A stretch of 17,941 nt of DNA from Entamoeba invadens IP1. Its lineage: Eukaryota; Evosea; Mastigamoebida; Endamoebidae. Below the pieces are notes generated by a model, which was not told the origin of the DNA, searched no databases, and saw only the letters and a list, made by a program, of their open reading frames with translations. A program made the position numbers and the translations under genes. Where the stretch lies: positions 83,708 to 101,648 of the forward strand of contig NW_004440361.1 in assembly GCF_000330505.1 (NCBI RefSeq), read 5' to 3'. Of the stretch, positions 1 through 10,592 are shown piece after piece. The first letter of the stretch is position 1. Each line of letters opens with the position of its first letter.

Positions 1-1
1 G

Positions 2-3000
2 AAGTGTTCACCTCAATATCAATGGAGTCTCTTTTATAACCAAGTTGAGTTGCCTAATATCATAGATAGTTTTATCATTAAATGTGAATTTAATACTGAA
101 CTCAATGTCACAATCAACAAAAAATTTTTTTATATTTTGAAATTTGATGAAATTGGTAATACTTACAATTACTCCAAAGACAGGAACTCTTTTATTCATA
201 TACCAAACAAATTACAAAAAATTCAATTGTAGCAAAACAAAAAAAGACCACTAAAGGGTCTTGTGAAAATTGCAAACTCTGTGTTGGAACAACTATTCTT
301 TGCTCCGAATGTAACGATGGCTATTATTTGGACTCGGGTTCGTGCTTTAAATGTCATTCATACTGTGCCACATGTTTCAATTCATCTTACACTGGATGTT
401 ATACGTGTAATGATGGGTATTATTTGACAGACGTTTCTAAATGCAGTAGTTGTTCATATGCATGTGCAACTTGTTTTAATTCGACAAATTCTGGGTGTTA
501 CAGTTGTCGGAATGGGTACTATCTAACACAAATTTCCAGATGTTATGAATGTTCATATGCTTGTGCAACTTGTTATGGTTCTGAGAACACAAATTGTAAC
601 ACATGTAATTTAAATTATTATATGTCAGCCCCAAATACATGTACAAGTTGTCACCTTTCATGTGGAACTTGTTTAGACTCTTCATCAACTGGGTGTCTTA
701 CATGTAATACAAATTATTATTTGTCTGGGTCAAATACTTGTTCTTCTTGTTCATCATCGTGTGAGACTTGTTTTAATGCATCATATACAGGATGTTACAC
801 TTGTACACCTGGATATTATCTTAATGGAAACTCAACATGTAATTCATGTGCGAATCCATGTGGAGAATGTTATAATGGGTTGAGTACTGGATGTTATTAT
901 TGTAAACAGGGATATTATCCATATGGAGACACAACTTGTGTTAGTTGTTCTTATGGCTGCCTTGAATGTTATGGGGGTTCAAATAATGCTTGTTATACCT
1001 GCAACGATGGTTATTACTATTCAGGTTCCAGTACATGTCTTTTATGTAAATTCTCGTGTTTTTCTTGTACTGATGCTACAACTTGTACCACATGTTCTTA
1101 CTCATATTTCTTGTCAGGTTCAGAATGTCTTAAATGTGACGACTCTTGTAGTGTATGCAATGGGATAAATTCCAACAATTGTTTGACTTGTCGACCATAT
1201 TATTACTTGTCAAATGGGTATTGCCTCAAATGTGATCCCACTTGTAATGCATGTAATGGTAGTGGCGCGAACAATTGTATAAATTGTAAGAGTTTTTATT
1301 ATTATTTAAGTGGATCTTGTTTAAAATGCAGTTCAAATTGTAGTCGTTGTAATGGGGTCAACGAAAACAATTGCACATCATGTAAAATGTATTATTATTT
1401 AACAAATGGATATTGTCAGCCATGTGACTCGAAATGTTTCAAATGTAATGGGACGGCTCCAAACAATTGTTTGTCGTGTAAAACGGGGTATTATTTGTCA
1501 AATGGATATTGTCTCGAGTGTAACAGTAATTGTTATTCATGTGATGGTACAAGTACAAATTGCACTAATTGTAATGATCAATTTTATCTTTCAAATAATG
1601 TATGTTATGAATGTCATTCAGAGTGTGGTGGGTGTAATGGCCCGGAACGAACGAATTGTTCTTGGTGTGGTGAAGGGTTTTATCTTGACACTTATCATGG
1701 AAAATATAATTACACATGTCAACCATGTGCAACTAACTGTGTTTATTGTGAAACTGGTGAATATTGTATAGGTTGTAAATCGGGGTATTTTGTCGTTGAT
1801 GCAAGTTATTGTGAATTGTGTTGGGTACAAAATTGTCGATATTGTGATTATAATTTGTGTTATGATTGTTTGCGTGGGTATTATTTATATAACAATGAGT
1901 GTTACAAGTGTTCAAGCATTTGCAGTTCATGTTTTGGTCCACAAACAACAGATTGTTATTACTGTGTTGATGGTTATTACATATCTTCATTTGAATGTCT
2001 TTCTTGTTCATCATCATGTCAGACATGTATCTCTAATTCAACAAATTGTTTATCATGCGTACAAGGAGAGCGATATTTATGGAACAACCAATGTCTAAGT
2101 TGTAGTAATTGTGTGTCTGGGCATTGCATATCCAACACAACATTATGTGATATGTGTCATGATGGTTATTATTTAGTCGATGGGGTATGTGTCTCGTGTG
2201 ATTCAAATTGTGCCACATGTTCTGGGTCTTCATCGACTTGTCTTTCTTGTAAAACTGGTACATATCTAGTCGGTTCTTTTTGTGTCACATGTGATACAAA
2301 TTGTGCTTCAACATATTGTAACGTATTATTGGGTTGTACACAATGTAATAATGGGTATTATCCAATAAATAAAAAGTGTTCTCAATGTAATCAAATCACA
2401 AATTGTGTAACTTGTAGCCAAACAGAAGAAAAATGTTTGACTTGTACAAGTGGTATTTCATATGTGAATTCCAGTGGTTTGTGTTCATTGTGTGATTGGA
2501 CATGTTCAACTTGCAACACCGATGGGACTTGTAATGGTTGTTCGACTAATTATGTTCCTTTTCCTGTTAACAACGAAACATGTCAGTTTTGTAGATCTTT
2601 TGATCCAAATTGTGATGTGTGTGGAGACAACAAAAATCGAGTTTGTACGTCTTGTGATACAAATTACTATATAAACGCACAAAACACATGTTCTCAATGT
2701 GACACGACATGTGCATATAACAATTGCAATAAAAACACGGGCATTTGTGAGACTTGTGCGACCGGATACACCAAAAATACAACGGATAGTATTCCATGTG
2801 AATTTTGTTCTTCGTTTGATCAGTATTGCACTGTCTGTTCACAAACTATCAGAAAATGCACAACATGTCTGACTGGAAAATATCCAAACCCTTCTTCTCC
2901 GTTTAGTTGTATTGATTGCCATAGTTCTTGTTCAAGTAAGTGTTCCACCACAACGGGTAATTGCATGACTTGTATCAGTGATCAGTACACAATCAACCCA

Positions 3001-6000
3001 TCAAACCCAAAACAGTGTCAAAGTTGTTCTTCTTTCGATTCGAATTGTCTGAGTTGTTCGAGAACAGAAAGAAAGTGTCTTTCGTGTCAAAGTGGTGTTT
3101 CGTATTTATCGAATGGAATGTGTGCGTTGTGTGACTCAACGTGTTCAATGTGTGGAACAGATGGTATTTGCACACAATGTAAAGCCAATTACGTTTTTTA
3201 TGATCCAAAACAAATTGGGTGTTTGAGTTGTACTTCATTTGACTCAAATTGTGTGTCTTGTAGTTCGTCAAGTCTAAGAAATTGCACCACATGCAATACA
3301 AATATGTATCCCGATGTTTCCAATGGAAAATGTAAAAGTTGTGATGCTTCGTGTGGTGGGAGTTGTGACACAACAAATGGAATTTGCACAAGTTGTGTTT
3401 CTGGAAAAGTCTTCAACGAACCAAGAGGCTTAACATGTATCGACTGTTCTACTTTTGATGTAAACTGTGTTGCATGTGCTTCAAATGGAGAAAGAAAGTG
3501 TATCACGTGTCGTGAGAACAGTGGGTTTTATTTGCTCAATGGAAGGTGTGTGGCGTGTGACTCAACTTGCAAAGCAAATACGTGTGACTCGACAAGTGGA
3601 TATTGTTCGCAGTGTTTGCTGAATTACATAGTGACTTCTCCAATATCGAAAGTCTGTGTGAAATGTTCTGAATTTGATTCATACTGCTCGAAATGTGCAA
3701 CTGACTTCACCAGAAAATGTGAGTTGTGTTCGAGTGGTAAATACCCAAAATCCACAGAAAGCTATAAATGTGGTGATTGTGACTCGACCTGTGGTAGTCA
3801 GTGCAATACCACAAATGGCCAATGTACTGGGTGTCTATCAAATTACGTGTTTTCCACAACAAACAGTTTGGTGTGTGACAAATGCGCAACATATGATGCA
3901 AATTGCCTGACGTGTGATTCATCATACCAACGGCAGTGTGTGACATGTAAGACAAGTGGGATGTATCCCGATGAATCAACTAAGAAATGCAAATCGTGTA
4001 GTTCGACATGTAATGGCAATTGCAACCAAACTAGTGGTATCTGCACTGCCTGTATGACTAACTACGTGTTTGAAGAGACAAAGAGTAAAGTGTGTGTCAC
4101 TTGCAAGACATTTGACAGCAACTGCAAAACGTGCAAATCAGACTTCACGCGAAAATGTGTTGATTGTGAAAATGGGTATTATCCCAACAGTGCTGGTGTA
4201 TGCGTGCCTTGCAACAATGGTAATTGTACGATGTGTAATTCTGCGACTGGTATTTGCACCTCTTGTGTCTCCAATTACGTTTTTACAAATCCGCCTAGTA
4301 ACACGTGTGTTGCTTGCAAAGATTTTGACTCGAATTGTGAAATGTGTTCAACAGATAATTCAAGAACTTACATTTCATGCAAAGCTAATATGTACCCCGA
4401 TACAACATATACATGTAAAAGTTGTGATTCCACGTGCGGTGGAAGTTGTGACACGACAAACGGAATTTGCACATCATGTTCAACACAGAGTGTCTTCACA
4501 GAACCAAAATCAACAAAGTGCATCAGTTGTAGTGTTTTTGACACATCTTGTGTCAGTTGCAACAATTCACCAAACAGAATATGCTCAACGTGTTCAACGG
4601 GAAAATATCCCCAAGCGTCTGGAAAGTGTGGTGAGTGTGACTCGACGTGTGGTGGTCAATGTAATCCAACGAATGGGTATTGCACCGGTTGCACTGCCAA
4701 TTACGTCTTATATGAGACAAGCAATTTGAAGTGTCAAAAGTGTTCTGATTTTGATCCGAATTGCAACACGTGTGCATCCAATTACACACGAAAGTGCACC
4801 CAATGCAACGCAGGTTACTATTTGGTGAACAACAGATGTGTTGCATGCGATTCTTCGTGTAACAAACAGTGTGATCAAACTAATGGCTATTGCACTGGAT
4901 GTGGGACCAATTATATCAAATCTGACACAAACCCAAAGACTTGTGTTGCTTGTTCTACACTGGATTTAAACTGTTTAACGTGTTCAACAAACGGAGATCG
5001 AAAATGTGAGATGTGTACGAATCAAACGTATGTCAATCCCACGACATTCAGATGTGTTGCTTGTCCGTCTGGATGTGATAATTGCAACGGGAAAACTGGC
5101 GAATGTACAAATTGTGCTAATAATTACGTTGTATCAGCAAGCGATTCGACAAAGTGCGAATCTTGTTCTACTTTTGATTCAAATTGTAACATTTGTGCAT
5201 CTGATGCATCAAGAAAGTGTGTTAGCTGCAATTCAAATTATTATCCAAATTCCACATTTAAATGTCAATTGTGTGACTCAACATGTGGTGGACAGTGTAA
5301 TCCATCGAATGGGTATTGCACTGGATGTGCTGTCAACTATGTCTTTTTTGAAACAAACAATGTGAAGTGCCAAAATTGTTTTCAAATGGATTCTAATTGC
5401 AATAAGTGCGCGACAGACTTTTCACAGAAATGCATTGAGTGTGTGAATGGGTATTACCCCGACTCAACCGGCACGTGTGTTTTATGCGACCCCACTTGTA
5501 AAGACAAATGCAACACACAAACGGGGTATTGTGAGTCTTGTATTACTAATTGTGTCTTGTATTCATCAAATAATTTGAAGTGCCAACCCTGTTCTACGTT
5601 TGATTCAAATTGCAAAAATTGCTCATCCGACTTCACCAGAAAATGTGTTGAATGCAATTCAATGTTTTATCCAAAAACAAGTGGCGATTATATGTGTCAG
5701 AGTTGTGATTCGACATGTGGAGGTCAATGCAGTGGCTCAATTGGATTTTGTACTGGGTGTCTGTCAAATTACGTGTTTTCCACAACAAACAATTTGGTGT
5801 GTGACAAATGCTCAACATATGATGCAAATTGTCTGACGTGTGATTCATCATACCAACGGCAGTGTGTGACATGTAAGACAAGTGGGATGTATCCCGATGA
5901 ATCAACTAAGAAATGCAAATCGTGTAGTTCGACATGTAATGGCAATTGCAACCAAACCAGTGGTATCTGCACTGCTTGTATGACTAATTACGTGTTTGAA

Positions 6001-9000
6001 GAGACAAAGAGTAAAGTGTGTGTCACTTGCAAAACATTTGATCTGAATTGCAAAACATGCAAATCAGACTTCACGCGAAAATGTGTTGATTGTGAAAATG
6101 GGTATTATCCCAACAGTGCTGGTGTATGCGTGCCTTGCAGCACTATTGATACAAATTGCAAAACATGCAATCCAAGAATAAAAGAGTGTTTGACATGTAA
6201 CGACCCGTATTACTTATCCAGTCAGAAGTGTGTGAGTTGTCCTTCTGGTAGTTACAAAAACACCGAAACTTCTTGTGAACAGTGTTACAATGATCTGCCC
6301 AATTGCCAAACATGTTCAACGCAATCTGTTGGTGTTCCTGTGTGTACTTCATGCTATTCTCCATATGTTTTAGCTTTTCAAACAAAAACGTGTGTGAGCT
6401 GCACATCTTCCCAAATATACAACAAAACAACACAAAAGTGCGACAACAATGCTATTGGCTGTTTGACAGCATTGACCAATCAGCAGTGTTTGCGATGTGA
6501 TGTGTCGTATTACCTTTCTGAACACAAATGTGTTGCAACAAACAATTGTAACGCCCCATCAACAGTATCAAAAGTGTCATGTGACTGTGCACATCAGATA
6601 TCAGTCAACTCCGATTGCATGACCAAAGTCTCAAATTGCAAATATCAAAGAAATTACAAAACCCAAAGTGTGTGTATTCACTGTGATGACAATTATTTAC
6701 TCAGTGGCGTGACTTGTCAGAAGGTTTCAAGTGGTAATACAATCAGGAACGATGTTGTCTATAACTGTGTCAATGACAATTATATTGGATATAATAATCA
6801 ATGTAACGCATGCAATAAAAACGCTTCTGTATGTGTCGATTACAACAATGTCATTGAAATCATCGCATGCAAACAACAATATACATATGACGTGGAAAAC
6901 AAGAAGTGTGTCAATGACATTTCTTGTTCGAAATATTTAAACAACTTCTGTTCAACATGTGTTGATGATGACATGGAAATGCACGATGGCAAGTGTGTGA
7001 CTTGTTCAGTTCCAAACTGTAAAAATTGTGAGGGTGGCAAATGTAAAAAGTGTGACGAGAATTACGTGATTCAAACAAATGGATTTTGTGTTGAGAAGAG
7101 TGAAGTGAGTTGTGTCAATAGTGATGGTCTGCGTTGTTTACAGTGCACTGAAAATTTCTATCCGACCGACTCAATTAATAACGAAGGGAAGTATGACTAC
7201 TGTTTGCCACTTTCATCAGTTCAAATAGAAGACTGTAAATATTCATCAATTATAAAATCGCAATGTATTGAGTGTTTGGACTCATTTAAATTGAAGAATG
7301 GGAATTGTTCTGAGAATTTTGATGATGATAAACAAGAAACCAATTCGACAAACACCAAACAAAACTTGAAAGGTGCAGAGGTATCATGTTATATTAGAAA
7401 CAACAAAGGGTGTGAGAGATGCAATGAAGGGTATTACTACAATACTGGTGAGTGTTTTCTTTGTTCTACAAATTGCAAAAATTGTTACAACACAACATAT
7501 TGTACTTCATGCCAACCCGGGTATTACCTTTCATCTGCTTTCACATGTGAACCACTTGGCGATTTGTTTACAAAATGTGACTTGACACTTCCAACAGGTG
7601 GTGGATGTGCAATTTGCAAAAACCAATATTACAAACAAAAGACTGATTGTATTTCTTGTGATGAGTCGTGTGGTACTTGTGTTGATGGTGATTCGTGTTT
7701 AACTTGTAAAACTGAATATTTCAAACTTTCTGGAATGGAAAATAAATACTGTTTATCATACGACAATTTGACCAACTGTGTAACAAAAACATCAATTGGG
7801 TGTTTACAATGTGAAAATGGGTATTACTTAGATAATTACCAATGCAAGAATTGTTCTGAAAACTGCATTTCGTGTGACAACGCACTAAGTTGTAATATGT
7901 GTGTAGAAAGTGATTTTGTGTTGGTTAATTTACAATGTGTGTATTACAAAGAAGTTGAATACTGTAAATCTGCTAACAACTCGAAATGTGTTGAATGTGA
8001 AAAGAATTACAAACCAAGTGACGCTGGTGATTATTGTATCAAAGTGACGAATTATGGGTTGGTAGTTGGAGTACCAATTTCAATCACATTAACAGTTATC
8101 GTATTAATTGTTGTGATAATAATAATATTGATAACGATGATACAAAAGAAAAAGATAGCCAAAAAAGAGCAAAACATTTGCAACTTCAAGATGAGTCGGT
8201 CAAACATTGAGATGATGAAATTAAGCGAAAATCTTGTCTCGAACAAAACAACACTAAAATTTGATTTAGATAACAACGAATTAATTAAAGTGGACAAAGA
8301 AACAAGAGATTTGGTATGTGTTGGAAACAATTCTAAAAACAACTTGAAAGTACAATTCAGTGTGATGAATGGGTGCGATTATTATGAAATTAGAACAGTA
8401 CCTTCCATCGTGTCTCTCAAGCCTGGATATGCTTGCGAATTTGAAATATTTATCAAGCCGTTGTGTACTTGTACTACAAAGGAGGATGTGATGATTACTT
8501 CATTAAATCTAACAACAGGAACTATTGAAAACGCAAAAATACAAATTGAAATGGAGACTGAACAAACAACTAAATTAAATTACAGAGAACTTGAAGAAGA
8601 TGAGAAACTTGGCGAAGGTTCGTTTGGAATTGTTTACAAAGGAAAATACAGAGGAAATACAGTTGCCATCAAAAGAATGAAACAACTTGATAATTATGAA
8701 AGTGGACTTGAAGAATTTGAAAAAGAAGTTTCCATGTTAGACAAATTCCGCAGTGATTATATTATCCATTTTTACGGTGCCGTTTTTATTGAAAGTAAGG
8801 TGTGTATGGTGACCGAAATTGCTTCACATGGGTCACTTCAAGATTTGATCAAACACAAGAAGAGTGCAGAAATTGATACAAAGTTAAGGTTGAAATTTTT
8901 ATTAGATGGTGCTAAAGGTATTCAGTATTTACATGAGAACGGGATTTTACACAGAGACATCAAGCCTGACAATTTGCTTGTTGTTTCTTTAGATATTACA

Positions 9001-9390
9001 GAAAAAGTGAATGCAAAATTGACTGATTTCGGAAGTAGTCGAAATGTAAGTATGCTGCAAACTAATATGACTTTCACTAAAGGAATTGGAACACCAATAT
9101 ATATGGCTCCTGAAATTCTTAAACAACAGAAGTATAAAAAATCTGCTGATGTTTATTCATTTGGAATCACCATGTTCGAAGTCATTTCATGGAAAGAGCC
9201 TTACTCAAAAGATCAGTTTAAATTTCCATGGAAAATTGCAGAATTTGTAATGGGTGGAAATCGTCTTAAAAAACCCGATATGATGAGCAATGAACAATAT
9301 GATATTATTTCGAACTGTTGGTCTACACAGATGGAAAAAAGAATTACAATCAATGAAGCGGTTCAAAGAATTGAAAAATTGTTGATTTAA
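2..9390 (+). CDS. Giant transmembrane receptor kinase (Entamoeba TMK type), 5' partial
   Basis: A surface receptor with an extracellular Cys-rich sensor and a cytosolic kinase. The frame is continuous from about 233 to the TAA at 9388-9390. The first in-frame ATG lies well inside the repeats, so the true start is left of the window. From 2 to 232 a second frame reads as a beta-rich, Cys-poor segment typical of the membrane-distal part of TMKs; it must join the main frame by an intron or indel. Order: CxxC repeats (about 260-8040), one helix (8056-8142) followed by QKKK, a juxtamembrane beta domain, and a kinase domain (8581-9387). The kinase has GEGSFG (8611-8628), VAIK Lys (8671), HRDIKPDN (8950-8973), DFG (9025-9033) and APE (9106-9114), so it should be active. 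The family is TKL-like, with a Ser/Thr-type KPDN loop. At over 3,100 residues it is very large for a TMK. A TATTT polyadenylation-like motif sits at 9394. The ligand is unknown. Confidence 0.9.
156..232 (+). other. Candidate 77-nt intron (alternative: frameshift) at the kinase gene 5' end
   Basis: The N-terminal frame runs from the window edge to a TAG at 230-232, while the Cys-repeat frame opens at 160. Removing 156-232, which begins GTAATA and ends TTGTAG, joins the two frames exactly: FDEI, then A, then KQKKTTKGSC. The length suits Entamoeba, but the donor is not the usual GTTTGT. The removed stretch also reads as plausible protein (GNTYNYSKDRNSFIHIPNK), so a one-base indel near the A-run at about 215-248 is a serious alternative. 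The window alone does not decide between them. Confidence 0.35.
260..2390 (+). repeat. N-terminal CxxC repeat array, short-unit class (coding)
   Basis: Within the kinase ectodomain, units of roughly 35-40 residues follow the pattern C-x2-C, about 3 residues, C-x2-C, about 7 residues, C-x2-C, then GYYL or YYYLS. Examples are CATCFNSSYTGCYTCNDGYY and CNGINSNNCLTCRPYYYLSN. Such modules resemble furin-like or EGF-like Cys repeats and should be disulfide-stabilised on the cell surface. Units differ enough at DNA level to be an old array. Confidence 0.8.
3825..4213 (+). repeat. Intragenic direct duplication, copy 1 (389 bp)
   Basis: This aligns without gaps to 5751-6139 at a constant offset of 1926 nt. 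Hand comparison finds about a dozen substitutions, so identity is roughly 96-97%. It encodes two long-class CxxC units, from LSNYVFSTTN through GVCVPC. Confidence 0.9.
5751..6139 (+). repeat. Intragenic direct duplication, copy 2 (389 bp)
   Basis: This is the partner of 3825-4213. Differences include S to N and A to S early in the copy, and DSNC to DLNC near its end. Sequence on both sides of the copy is much less similar, so the high-identity tract has sharp edges. Confidence 0.9.
8056..8142 (+). other. Transmembrane helix of the receptor kinase
   Basis: The codons give an uninterrupted hydrophobic run from YGLVVGVPIS through TLTVIVLIVV to IIIILITMI. QKKKIAKK follows, a basic stop-transfer sequence that places the C-terminal kinase in the cytosol. 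Confidence 0.92.
8250..8565 (+). other. Juxtamembrane beta-rich domain, MSP/Ig-fold-like, between membrane and kinase
   Basis: The segment alternates short hydrophobic strands with polar turns. It includes LKVQFSVMNG, YEIRTVPSIVSLKPGYACEF and EIFIKPLCTC. The order resembles the major-sperm-protein/VAP fold: a 'NxS..KVxFxV' strand, a 'xIxPG' turn, then a 'V.I.P' strand. The fold is inferred by eye only. The lack of CxxC repeats and the position after the helix make it cytosolic. Confidence 0.5.
8581..9387 (+). other. TKL-like protein kinase domain
   Basis: The order is complete: Gly loop GEGSFG, VAIK lysine, C-helix EKEVSML, hinge-region VTEIASHGSL, catalytic HRDIKPDN, Mg-binding DFG, activation segment GTPIYMAPE, and SADVYSFGITMFEV with W-x-EPY of subdomains IX-X. 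No catalytic residue is missing. The activation segment holds several Thr and Ser residues that could be autophosphorylated. Confidence 0.93.
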
Positions 9391-10239
9391 TATTATTTTA
9401 AAGTCTAGAGGGTTTAAATTGTTTTACAAATGGTTAATTGTAAAAATTGATTATTAACAAAATAACATATTAATAAGCAATCATAAGTAACATATTTTTA
9501 TTATTGTTGAAATTTCTATATATTTAATTTTAATAATTTTGTCATTATTTTTTTCAATGTTCGACATTTGTTATTATAATTGTTGTTTATAATGACGAGA
9601 GAGAATTTTTTAATTTAATACAAAATAAAGACAAAATATATTGTACATTATTATTATACTTAAAAATCCATCATGTCTAAAGAAACTTTATTTAAACATT
9701 TTAATATAAAATATATGTTAAGTTTTTATATTTTTTTTGTTTGATCATTATCACTTTTATTTGTAAAAAAAAACAAGTTAAAAGGTTTTTTGAGTTATAT
9801 TTTAAAAATTATACAAAAATGAATCGCGAATAGATACTCCTCTATGTTGATTGTTTTAAACGTAGTTAAAATTTTGAACTTGTTGTATCAAAATTTTATT
9901 ATTTCAAACAATCATAAACAACAAGTAAAACATTTTAAATATAAAACCAAAAACACAAACCAATTTACATAGTATAATAAAATAGGTTTTTTAATAAACA
10001 ATATTTGTCAAAATATAACATGAATGGAAATTATACAGTTTTTATTATCAACAAAAACCTTATTAGCAATTTTTTTATAATAGATGTAAATCATTATAAT
10101 TATTTTATAATTAATTTCATTTCATATTTATTTATCAATAAATAATAATAAAACTAAAAGTTAGTCATATTAAACAATATAACCCATAATTTTTAAAAAT
10201 TATTTAAATTTAAAATTTAATAAATATAAAAAGTATTGA
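9391..10239. other. AT-rich intergenic spacer, no gene seen
   Basis: No sustained open frame, RNA gene or tandem repeat is visible. It holds homopolymer A and T tracts. A slightly less AT-rich patch near 9820-9870 has no coding signal. The first bases probably carry the 3' end signals of the kinase gene. Confidence 0.6.
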
Positions 10240-10386
10240 CAGTACTGTTTCGGCAGTACGACAGGTTCAAAAAATATGATGAGTGAAGTTCATGTGAAAG
10301 TATATGACAAGGCAATTCCAATTGTTACGACAAAGCCTAACTCTGATTTTTTAATTGATGGTTCATTGTTTATGTTGGTTTTATGA
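10240..10386 (+). pseudogene. Coding-like relic, about 48 codons, unrecognised
   Basis: An open frame runs from after a TGA at 10237-10239 to the TGA at 10384-10386, with ATGs at 10276 and 10279. Its base composition (about one third G+C by hand count) stands out sharply from the flanking spacer. The peptide reads naturally, for example QYCFGSTTGSK and later VYDKAIPIVTTKPNSDFLID. It could be a fragment of a decayed gene or transposon, an exon of an unrecognised spliced gene, or a very small gene from 10276. I do not recognise a family. Confidence 0.4.
10242..10259. repeat. Short hairpin (6-bp stem, 6-nt loop)
   Basis: GTACTG and CAGTAC flank TTTCGG. It lies at the start of the coding-like relic. 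A stem this short can occur by chance. Confidence 0.3.
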
Positions 10387-10548
10387 AATATATGTATATA
10401 TATTAAGTGCAAAATTAACTTTTGCACGTTTCAAAAATGGAAAATTAATAATTAGTATACTCTATTTCACATTAAAATTTTTATTAAAATTTTTAATATT
10501 ATTTTGTTTTTTTATTTAAAAAAAATAATAAATAATGTTTGGTTAAAA

Positions 10549-10587
10549 ACACTTGAATAAAATAATAAATTTATTTTATTCAAGTGT
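10549..10587. repeat. Perfect 17-bp inverted repeat just upstream of the orphan gene
   Basis: The left arm (10549-10565) begins ACACTTGAATAAAA and the right arm (10571-10587) is its exact reverse complement. The 5-nt spacer is TAAAT. Each arm includes the non-AT block ACACTTG, so low complexity alone does not explain the match. The right arm ends 5 nt before the ATG at 10593. With the short leaders usual in Entamoeba, the palindrome covers the expected transcription start and contains ATTCA (10578-10582), part of the Inr-like element. It may be a protein-binding palindrome, a 5' RNA hairpin or a mobile-element footprint. Confidence 0.75.
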
Positions 10588-10592
10588 ACAAT

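Larger units (their letters stand above)
2390..6150 (+). repeat. Central CxxC repeat array, long-unit class (about 70-75 residues; coding)
   Basis: This half of the ectodomain uses a longer compound unit. It starts CDSTCGGQC, continues with TNG-x-CTGC and NYVF, then FDxNCxxC, RKCxxC, and GYYPxxxxxC. Many successive copies are visible. The class is clearly different from the upstream short units, which suggests that the array grew by amplifying a two-module cassette. Copies near 3331-3396 and 4414-4479 are strongly similar at DNA level, as are the two copies listed separately at 3825 and 5751. Confidence 0.8.

Noticed and set aside
3198..3506. A 102-codon antisense open frame, and many others opposite the Cys repeats (for example 2993-3391 and 4553-4846)
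   Set aside because: They mirror the repetitive Cys codons on the other strand, show His/Thr-rich shadow composition and recur with the repeat. Nothing independent supports them.
4070..4729. A 219-codon + strand open frame inside the kinase gene
   Set aside because: It is an out-of-frame shadow of the CxxC array, and its periodic Val/Cys pattern comes from the repeat codons.
9848..9926. Interleaved 9-bp inverted repeats (TGATTGTTT/AAACAATCA and ACTTGTTGT/ACAACAAGT), a possible pseudoknot
   Set aside because: The arms are short and AT-rich, and the arrangement is likely to arise by chance in this spacer. No adjoining RNA-gene signal was found.
10240..10275. Possible tRNA or structured RNA around the short hairpin
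   Set aside because: There is no cloverleaf, T-loop or anticodon arm, and the region reads better as protein coding.
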